A stretch of DNA of 64,000 nt, taken from Mesorhizobium sp. M7A.F.Ca.US.008.03.1.1 (GTDB taxonomy: Bacteria > Pseudomonadota > Alphaproteobacteria > Rhizobiales > Rhizobiaceae). Made by a program: the position numbers and the translations under genes. The notes beneath the pieces were generated by a model that had not been told where the DNA came from, did no database searches, and saw only the letters and a list, made by a program, of their open reading frames with translations. Position 1 is the stretch's first letter. Each line of letters begins with the position of its first letter. Shown in pieces: positions 55,245 through 64,000 of the stretch. The stretch spans positions 62,001 to 126,000 of the forward strand of contig NZ_RZRU01000004.1 in assembly GCF_003997495.1 (NCBI RefSeq). The letters are read 5' to 3'.

Positions 55245-55835
55245 TCAGCCGCGCTTGAGCAGCGTCCAGACGGCCGGCACCAGGCTTGCCGCGAGAGCCA
55301 CCTTGATCAGATCGCCTACGATGAACGGCACGACGCCGAACTGCCACGACTTTTCCGGGCCGATCAGCGCTGCCAGCCAGGCGAAACCCATCGCCATCAT
55401 GACGACCTCGGCAACCAGCATGGCATTGAAAAGCTTGATCGGATGGCGGTCCCAGCCGCGATCCGCGGCCCAGCCGACAATTGCCGCCATGACCACGAAG
55501 CCGGCGAGATAGCCGCCGGTCGAGCCGAGCATGTAGGCAATGCCGAGACCCTTTTCAGGCGTGCTCTGGAAGACGGGGAAGCCCATGGCGCCCTCCGCCA
55601 TGTAGAGCAGCAGGGTGGCGACGCCGAGACGCATGCCGAAAGCGGCGGCGATCAGCAGCACGGCCAGCGTCTGCATCGAAATGTCGACCGGCCCGAGCAT
55701 CACCTTGGTCTTGGCCGACAAGGTCAGCACAAGCGTTCCGGCGATGGCCAGGAAAAGCTGCGTTGCCAGCCGTGCCGCGGCATTTTGCGGCAGAGCCAGA
55801 GAAACAAGCGGACGCATCGTAGTTGCAATTGCCAT
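55245..55835 (-). CDS. bioY: Biotin transporter BioY
   Basis: A 196-aa membrane protein, substrate-binding (S) component of the biotin ECF transporter. It has about six hydrophobic helices. Family marks are VMLGPVDISMQTLAVLLIAAAFGMRLG (seen in part), MGFPVFQSTPEKGLGIAYMLGSTGGYLAGF (in part) and PFIVGDLIKVALAASL. No BioMN genes are beside it, as in many rhizobial solitary bioY. The start at 55835 is typical; the upstream open frame to 55961 overlaps the divergent hydrolase gene. I see no certain BioR site. Confidence 0.92.
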   Translation of the reverse strand: MAIATTMRPLVSLALPQNAAARLATQLFLAIAGTLVLTLSAKTKVMLGPVDISMQTLAVLLIAAAFGMRLGVATLLLYMAEGAMGFPVFQSTPEKGLGIAYMLGSTGGYLAGFVVMAAIVGWAADRGWDRHPIKLFNAMLVAEVVMMAMGFAWLAALIGPEKSWQFGVVPFIVGDLIKVALAASLVPAVWTLLKRG

Positions 55836-55959
55836 GGTATTTCCCCAATCCGATTGCCGCACTCCGATGTTCGCGGCCTCACATCCTCCTATATTGGCTT
55901 GCGTGTTATGCGGCAATCGGTTTTGCCGTTTCCCGAAACAAGGCACCGATGCATCCGCC

Positions 55960-56868
55960 ATGGCACTGAAATTCGATACCGGCTTCGACCCCTCCTATGG
56001 CCGGGGGGTGAGCGTCGCCCCCGATGTCCAGCGCATCACGGCCCGCAATCCAAGCCCTTTCACCTTCCACGGCACCAACAGCTACATAATTGGCCGCGAT
56101 ACGCTGGCGGTGATCGATCCCGGGCCGGATGACGAGGTGCATCTACGGACCCTGCTCGAAGTGATCGCAGGCCGGCCGGTCAGTCATATCTTCGTCAGCC
56201 ATACGCATCGCGACCACTCCCCGCTGGCGGCCCGGCTGAAAGAGCGCACCGGCGCCATCGTGCTGGCCGAGGGGCCGCACCGGCCGGCAAGAGCCCTGCA
56301 TATCGGCGAAACCAATGCGCTCGACGCCAGTGCCGACATGGCTTTCGTTCCCGACATCACCCTTTCCGACAGCGAGGCGGTCGATGGCGACGGCTGGTCC
56401 ATCAGGACGATTCTGACCCCGGGCCACACCGCAAATCATGCGGCATTCGCGCTGGAGGGAACCGGCATCCTGTTTTCCGCCGATCATGTCATGGCCTGGG
56501 CAACCTCCATCGTTGCCCCGCCGGACGGGGCAATGGCCGATTACATGGCCTCGCTGGACCGGCTGATCGAACGCGGGGACCGCTTGCTGCTGCCAGGACA
56601 TGGCGGACCGGTGACGGCACCGCGCGCTTTCATGCGCGGGCTGAAGACGCATCGCAAGATGCGCGAGCGCGCCATTCTGGAGCGGGTCAGGGCTGGCGAT
56701 CGGATGATCGCGGACATGGTCAGGGCGATCTACAGGGACACCGATCCGCGGCTGCATGGCGCCGCCGGATTGTCGGTGCTTGCCCACCTCGAGGATCTTA
56801 TGGCGCGCGGCCTGGTTATGACCGATGCCGCACCGGCCATCGACGGCATTTTCGCGCCGGCCGGATAG
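55960..56868 (+). CDS. Metallo-beta-lactamase-fold hydrolase (LACTB2/glyoxalase II-like)
   Basis: A 302-aa MBL-fold protein. The zinc motif is SHTHRDHSPLAARLK (HxHxDH) near residue 75, later ligands lie in LTPGHTANHAAF and FSADHVMAW, and the last His is in LLPGHGGPVTAP. The C-terminus (about 225-302) is a winged-helix-like cap (LLSVLAHLEDLMARG). Family members hydrolyse thioesters or RNA. The ATG at 55960 begins the conserved sequence; a frame from 55615 overlaps bioY on the opposite strand. Confidence 0.9.
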   Translation: MALKFDTGFDPSYGRGVSVAPDVQRITARNPSPFTFHGTNSYIIGRDTLAVIDPGPDDEVHLRTLLEVIAGRPVSHIFVSHTHRDHSPLAARLKERTGAIVLAEGPHRPARALHIGETNALDASADMAFVPDITLSDSEAVDGDGWSIRTILTPGHTANHAAFALEGTGILFSADHVMAWATSIVAPPDGAMADYMASLDRLIERGDRLLLPGHGGPVTAPRAFMRGLKTHRKMRERAILERVRAGDRMIADMVRAIYRDTDPRLHGAAGLSVLAHLEDLMARGLVMTDAAPAIDGIFAPAG

Positions 56869-56899
56869 GCAACCCGGACCGCTGCCAAGTGCCGACGCC

Positions 56900-57685
56900 T
56901 TATTCGGCCGGCGCGGCGCCAACCTGACCGGCGACTTCCTGGTCGAGTTCCGCCAGGAATTCGGTGATGCGCGAGGCATTGTCGCCAAGGTCGTAGCGGC
57001 CGTAGCGGGATGCCGACCGCATGTCGACGACGACCGTGTCGCCATCGTCCGTCACGCGGATCCCCACATCGGCGGGAAGGCCGATCACGAAGCCTTTGGC
57101 GACGGCGGTGATGGTCACCTCGTTTTGCCCGGCGAGATCTGGATAGGGCTCCGATAGATCCCAATCGCGCCGGTCGAGCACGGTTTCGACGGCATTGACG
57201 ACAGTCTCGAATGGCAGGTCGTAGCTGCGTGCGCTGACCAGCGGATAGCTATCGGTCTGCAGCCGCTGTTCCCCAGGCGTCGGCGGCGCAAGCACGTTCA
57301 TATCCTTCGTGCGGTCGCTCACGTCGAGCGCCGGCGGTTCGTCGAAATCCGTCGAGATGTCCCTGAGCGGCGGATAGATTGTCGCCCAGTAGGCGGCGAC
57401 GCCATAGGGTGCGAGCACCAGCAGCGCCAGCAGCGCGCCGACCGTCAGGTCGCGACCGCCGCGGTCGCCGAAATTCCAGAGCCGCGAAAAGGCAAACCCG
57501 GCAAACAACAGCGCCATCGCCGCCAGCAGCGCGACAATGCCGAGCACCCACAGAAAGACCGGTGTTTCGACGAGATCGAAGCGATGGCCGACAAAGACCG
57601 TCAGCAGCAGCACCAACGAAAAAGCGGCCGTGCGCCGCGACCATCCGGCCGCCCTCGACGTTTGCCGTTCAGGAATACTTGCCAT
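56900..57685 (-). CDS. DUF1499 domain membrane protein
   Basis: A 261-aa protein. Two or three N-terminal transmembrane helices (RTAAFSLVLLLTVFVGH, VLGIVALLAAMALLFAGFAFS, LTVGALLALLVLAPYGVAAYW) precede a C-terminal DUF1499 domain: YPLVSARSYDLPFETVVNAVETVLDRRDWDL (seen in part), VTITAVAKGFVIGLPADVGIRV and MRSASRYGRYDLGDNA. The function is unknown, though its domain resembles lipid- or light-associated proteins in chloroplasts. The start at 57685 (MASIPERQ) is chosen over 57700. Confidence 0.85.
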   Translation of the reverse strand: MASIPERQTSRAAGWSRRTAAFSLVLLLTVFVGHRFDLVETPVFLWVLGIVALLAAMALLFAGFAFSRLWNFGDRGGRDLTVGALLALLVLAPYGVAAYWATIYPPLRDISTDFDEPPALDVSDRTKDMNVLAPPTPGEQRLQTDSYPLVSARSYDLPFETVVNAVETVLDRRDWDLSEPYPDLAGQNEVTITAVAKGFVIGLPADVGIRVTDDGDTVVVDMRSASRYGRYDLGDNASRITEFLAELDQEVAGQVGAAPAE

Positions 57686-57766
57686 CGATCGCCGCACCAC
57701 CCCAACCCGAACGGAAACTTAGAACCTTTTGGCAGCGGCTTGAAGCCGAAAGACACAACATTCCCG

Positions 57767-59395
<1,629 letters not shown>

Positions 59396-59577
59396 TCGGT
59401 CCTCCCTCACGCTTTGCATTGTGCTTTTCGGGCTATTGTGGAGCGAACCGGCGGATTGTCCAGCCGCCAGCGCCACCGAGGGCCGCATTGGTGGAAAACC
59501 GCCACAATCCGGCCATCGTCGGCGTTAAGTTTCGTTAACGGGCAAAGGGGAGCGATTGGCGACTGAAAGAGGTTCGC

Positions 59578-59934
59578 ATGGACGCGCAGCTCGACGACAA
59601 GGCTCTCGAGAGTACGCTTGCCGAAAGTCTGGCCGATCTGGTGCCGGACACAAAGACTGTTTCCGAAGATGAATTTGTTGAAGTTGTCGGCGGCGCGCTC
59701 GAAGCGGTCGGCGGCACGCTGCTGTTCAAGATGTGTGTCCAGAACCAGGGCGAGGACCAGCACGTCGCGGCCGCTTCGGTCGGCGATGGCGGAAACCGCC
59801 AGTTCCTGCTGCTTACCTTGCCGACCGGTGGTGGTTCCCTGAAGGTCGAGACCGTATCGAGAAGCAGCAACCCGGTCGCCGGGATCGCCGCCGCCTATGC
59901 CGGTCTCATGGACGTGTTCAAGGCCGCCGCCTGA
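59578..59934 (+). CDS. Small conserved hypothetical protein, 118 aa
   Basis: A 118-aa soluble protein starting MDAQLDDKALESTLAESL. Features: acidic N-terminus, an Ala/Gly/Val-rich core (FVEVVGGALEAVGGTLLFKMCV), and a C-terminus VAGIAAAYAGLMDVFKAAA. I do not recognise a domain. A plausible ribosome-binding site (AAAGAGGTTCGC) lies before the ATG. It stands alone between the divergent acyl-CoA synthetase gene and the DUF427 gene. Confidence 0.65.
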   Translation: MDAQLDDKALESTLAESLADLVPDTKTVSEDEFVEVVGGALEAVGGTLLFKMCVQNQGEDQHVAAASVGDGGNRQFLLLTLPTGGGSLKVETVSRSSNPVAGIAAAYAGLMDVFKAAA

Positions 59935-60076
59935 CAGCTGACGACAGGTATCCCGAGGATTCCAAGGCGCGATCCATCGGCGTCGGCCCGGCGAGTTTTG
60001 CGTGCTGGATGGCGATAGCGGCTTGCGCAATGCGCTTGCGCGACACACTTAAAGTCGACGCAAGGAGAGCCCCCGC

Positions 60077-60466
60077 ATGGATCAGATCGCCAACCCCGCA
60101 CCCGGTTTCCAACGCAACCCGGACAAAGTCATCACCATCGAGCCCTATGCCGGCACCGTTACCGTACGTGCCGGAGACGTGGTCATCGCTTCAACAGCGA
60201 AGGCCAAGGTGCTGACCGAGGCTCCCTATCCGGCGGCCTTCTACATTCCGTTCGCCGACATCGATTTCGGCAAGCTTGGCCGCACCGACCACTCGACCCA
60301 TTGCCCCTACAAGGGCGACGCAAGCTATTGGAGCGTGCTGCCTGCCGGCGAGACCGGTCTCAACGCCATGTGGGCGTACGAGCGGCCTTTCGACGAGATG
60401 GCTGAAATCGGCAACCACGGCGCATTCTACGCCAGCAAGGTCACGATCGAAGCCAAACCGGACTGA
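60077..60466 (+). CDS. DUF427 family protein
   Basis: A 129-aa DUF427 protein. The family pattern is seen in ITIEPYAGTVTVRAGDVVIAS, KVLTEAPYPAAFYIPFADI, STHCPYKGDASYWSVL and AMWAYERPFDEMAEIGNHGAFY. Its role is unknown though some plant and fungal versions occur in sugar metabolism contexts. The ATG at 60077 follows GGAGAGCCCCCGC, a reasonable ribosome-binding site. Length is typical. Confidence 0.9.
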   Translation: MDQIANPAPGFQRNPDKVITIEPYAGTVTVRAGDVVIASTAKAKVLTEAPYPAAFYIPFADIDFGKLGRTDHSTHCPYKGDASYWSVLPAGETGLNAMWAYERPFDEMAEIGNHGAFYASKVTIEAKPD

Positions 60467-60505
60467 GCCAACACCGAAGGCATTGAGATACGCTCGGCTG
60501 GCCAC

Positions 60506-61246
60506 TCACTCCGTCGTGCCGTTATTGCCGATGCCGTCGGCATCGTCGAGCCGCACAAAGGTCAAGCCCTTGGCCTTGAGCGCCAGCAGCCCCTGCACCA
60601 CGCCTTCGCCGGCCGCATGGGTCGGCTGGTTGATATGCGAGATAATGACGTCGCCGTCCTTGGCCGCCGCGATGCGCCGCGCGGTTTCCTTGGCGCCGAG
60701 CAAAGAGCCACCGTCGCCGTTTATCGAGAATCCCGCGACCTTGAAGCCAAGCTTGCGGATCATGGCGATTGCCGACGGGCTGTATTCGGCGGTTGCGCCA
60801 CGAAACCATTTCGGCGCCGGCTCGCCGGTCCCGGCAAGAGCGGCGGCTCCCGATTCGACCTCGGCCAGCACCGCATCCGGGCTGCCGGCGCTGCGGATGC
60901 CGTAGATTTTCCGCGGCGTGTCTACCGCCGGGATGTGGTGGCCGCCGTGATTTTCCAGTTCGAACAAATCGGGATGCGCCCGCATGATCTCGACGGCGGC
61001 GGCATTTCGCTTCAGCCAGATGCCGGTCACGAAAATGGTGGCGGGGATCTTGTTGTCCACCAGCGCCAAAAGGATCCGGTTGTCGGTCTGTCCACCGCAC
61101 GCGTCGAGCGTGAGTGCCACACGGCCGGCGCCGCTCGCCTGCGGCTTGATGTGCAGCGTCGGCTCGACGAGCGGCGCGGCATGACCGACGGATACCATCG
61201 CCAACGATATGGCGATCATGCAGAGATTTTTTTGCAGCAGGTGCAT
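60506..61246 (-). CDS. Polysaccharide deacetylase-family exported protein
   Basis: A 246-aa protein with an N-terminal signal segment (LCMIAISLAMVSVGHAAP). The NodB-like domain motif 1 is diverged: VALTLDACGGQTDN with D where the usual catalytic DD pair stands, and motif 2 is in FELENHGGHHIPAVD. Late motifs are WFRGATAEYSPSAIAMIRKLG and VIISHINQPTHAAGEGVV. It may act on a cell-surface or peptidoglycan sugar. The start at 61246 (MHLLQKNLC) directly precedes the signal; upstream Mets at 61270 and 61348 are less likely. Confidence 0.85.
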   Translation of the reverse strand: MHLLQKNLCMIAISLAMVSVGHAAPLVEPTLHIKPQASGAGRVALTLDACGGQTDNRILLALVDNKIPATIFVTGIWLKRNAAAVEIMRAHPDLFELENHGGHHIPAVDTPRKIYGIRSAGSPDAVLAEVESGAAALAGTGEPAPKWFRGATAEYSPSAIAMIRKLGFKVAGFSINGDGGSLLGAKETARRIAAAKDGDVIISHINQPTHAAGEGVVQGLLALKAKGLTFVRLDDADGIGNNGTTE

Positions 61247-61414
61247 CAAACCGATTTCCTGACCCGTCATTTCAAGCAGGCATCCCAAAGACTCGCATGA
61301 AGGCGGAAATCGGGATGATGCATAGCAGAAAAGCGCTCCACGCGACAATGTGACCGTTCCTGTGGCGAAGGGGTCATTCCACCGCGTCGAGAGTCGTGCA
61401 TGCGACGCATGATC

Positions 61415-62518
61415 TCAGATGGCGCATTCCAGCTTCATTTCGGTGCGCAAGAGAACCTCGCGCACCGCGTCGACCACAGGCTTGACCTCCAGGCCCCAGA
61501 CGCAGCATGCCTTGCTGGGATCCGGCGCGCGGCAGAGGTCCTCGGCCATGCAGGCGCAAGGCATCGGCGGCTGGAGCGAGATGCTGGGCACGCCGACGGG
61601 ACCCCAGCGCGACGGCTCCGTCAGACCGAACAGCCCGACAACCGGGGTCCCGGCGGCTGCGGCCATGTGCATCGGGCCGCTCTCATTGCCGAGAAACAGC
61701 CGGGCCTGTTTCAACACCGCCAGCAGGCTTTCAAGCGACAAGTCGCCGACGAGATTGACGACCGACGGCGCGGTCCTGGCGACGATGCGTTCGGCGATCT
61801 CGCGCTCGTCCGGGCCACCCACCAGGACAACGTCCAGGCCAGTCTCACCGGCGATCTCGACGATCGCTGCGGCAAACCGCTCCGGCTGCCAACGTCGCCC
61901 CTCGAAGCTTGCACCCGCATGCACAGCGATGAAGGCGTTTGGGCGCAGATGGTGCTTACCCAGCAGCGCCAATGCCTTCGCTGTCTCCAGTGGCAGCGGC
62001 TGAAGGTTCGGAATCACCGTACGAAGTTCGATGCCGAGCGCTTCGAGCGGCGAGAGGTAGCGGTACAGGAAATGCTGGCCATCAAAGCCGTAGGGCTTGG
62101 CAAAGACGTTGGCGGGCTGCCGCTCCAGCATACGCAAGGGTCTTTCGGAAGGACTATAACCGACACGGGTCTTTGCCTTGACGAGCCCGGTGACGATGCG
62201 CGACGTCTTCGAATCGGTCAGGTCAATGGTCAGGTCGAAGTGGAAGCGGCGCAACGCCCGCACCATGGCGTAGAGCTCCTTCCCGCGCTCCAAGGGCGTT
62301 CCGCGCATGCGGTCGCGCCTGAATGCGACCACCTCGGAAGCGATACCATGGGCCATGACGAAGCTCTCGAAGCGGGCCTCGCATAGAAAGACGATGCTGG
62401 CGCCGGGGAATTCGAGCCGCAGGTTTTTGGCGAGCGCCGAGGCGAGGACGAGATCTCCTATGAACTTGGTTTGAATGACCAGGATCGAGTGGAACCGCGC
62501 GGGAGAAATCTGCAGCAT
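61415..62518 (-). CDS. Glycosyltransferase family 9 (heptosyltransferase-like) protein
   Basis: A 367-aa GT9 protein. Family marks: ILVIQTKFIGDLVLASALAKNLRLEFPGASIVFL (seen in part) at the N-terminus, FIAVHAGASFEGRRWQPERFAAAI near 185-210, VVLVGGPDEREIAERI, then FLGNESGPMHMAAAAGTPVVGLFG and a Cys-rich C-terminus (PPMPCACMAEDLCRAPDPSKACCVWG). GT9 enzymes add heptose or related sugars to LPS core. The Cys cluster is unusual in this family. The start at 62518 (MLQISPARFH) begins the conserved domain. Confidence 0.9.
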   Translation of the reverse strand: MLQISPARFHSILVIQTKFIGDLVLASALAKNLRLEFPGASIVFLCEARFESFVMAHGIASEVVAFRRDRMRGTPLERGKELYAMVRALRRFHFDLTIDLTDSKTSRIVTGLVKAKTRVGYSPSERPLRMLERQPANVFAKPYGFDGQHFLYRYLSPLEALGIELRTVIPNLQPLPLETAKALALLGKHHLRPNAFIAVHAGASFEGRRWQPERFAAAIVEIAGETGLDVVLVGGPDEREIAERIVARTAPSVVNLVGDLSLESLLAVLKQARLFLGNESGPMHMAAAAGTPVVGLFGLTEPSRWGPVGVPSISLQPPMPCACMAEDLCRAPDPSKACCVWGLEVKPVVDAVREVLLRTEMKLECAI

Positions 62519-62636
62519 CTGTTTCCGTAAGCAATTTGCGGATGGCCGCAAATTGGGCAGGAACAATGTCGAGATTACGCGACGCCGCCAGCACGTTCGC
62601 GTGAATTGCCTTACAAAACGGTAAGCTGGATGGGTC

Positions 62637-64000
<1,364 letters not shown>

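Overview
This window is a high-GC, gene-dense piece of an alphaproteobacterial chromosome, most likely from the Hyphomicrobiales (rhizobia) and probably close to Mesorhizobium. The evidence is the CcrM-type GANTC methylase, the ctaC-ctaD-ctaB-small gene-ctaG-ctaE cytochrome oxidase operon followed by DUF983 and SURF1, an invasion-associated locus B protein, a TlyA/TrmA-type methyltransferase pair, DciA-like DUF721 next to mutY, and palindromic intergenic repeats of rhizobial type. No rRNA, CRISPR array, insertion sequence or replication origin was seen. One tRNA (Gln, TTG) is present. Gene identities were read by eye from protein motifs and no database search was run.

Layout. 1-7.3 kb: a BioF2-like acetyltransferase cut by the left edge, a sterol-desaturase-family hydroxylase, tlyA and a 23S rRNA/tRNA uracil methyltransferase, a vapBC-type toxin-antitoxin pair, tldD and an IalB-family periplasmic protein. 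7.6-14.7 kb: the aa3 cytochrome c oxidase structural and assembly genes, interrupted after ctaE by a small L,D-transpeptidase gene. 14.8-17.9 kb: ispH, thrB, rnhA and a frameshifted histidine-phosphatase gene. 18.1-25.2 kb: an accessory block with a large cyclase-like/AAA ATPase protein, a YcaO cyclodehydratase-family enzyme, TfuA, a gluzincin metalloprotease and an AT-rich, unrecognised 244-aa protein. All five are on the + strand, and the first three are tightly coupled. This is the most interesting part of the window: it reads as an uncharacterised peptide- or protein-modification (thioamide/azoline type) locus with its own regulator, protease and candidate substrate.

25.3-44.4 kb returns to housekeeping: DUF2938, peroxiredoxin, a DsbD-alpha-like protein, YqgE, a large membrane GGDEF/EAL protein, RimJ-type acetyltransferase, an M16 processing peptidase, threonine synthase, a lipoprotein, two HAD hydrolases, ccrM, mutY (with a six-copy 24-bp minisatellite inside its 5' end), DUF721, a DsbA-like lipoprotein and a chromosome segregation SMC gene. 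44.4-48.3 kb is accessory: two tandem paralogous mini-genes, a VanZ-like protein, a 2-oxoglutarate oxygenase, a polysialyltransferase-family protein and a 650-bp stretch with no convincing gene. 48.3-54.2 kb holds an orphan peptide-type solute-binding protein, a divergent LysR regulator, a phytanoyl-CoA-dioxygenase-family enzyme with a perfect 19-bp palindrome upstream, and a fusion of a GT25 glycosyltransferase to an O-antigen ligase/polymerase-like membrane domain. 54.4-64 kb: tRNA-Gln, a VOC protein, bioY, a metallo-beta-lactamase-fold hydrolase, DUF1499, an acyl-CoA synthetase, two small conserved proteins, a polysaccharide deacetylase-like protein, a GT9 heptosyltransferase-like enzyme and the 3' part of ppdK, cut by the right edge.

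Starts were chosen by family length, overlap with the upstream stop (many ATGA junctions) and visible Shine-Dalgarno sequences. Several open frames reach further upstream than the genes given here.
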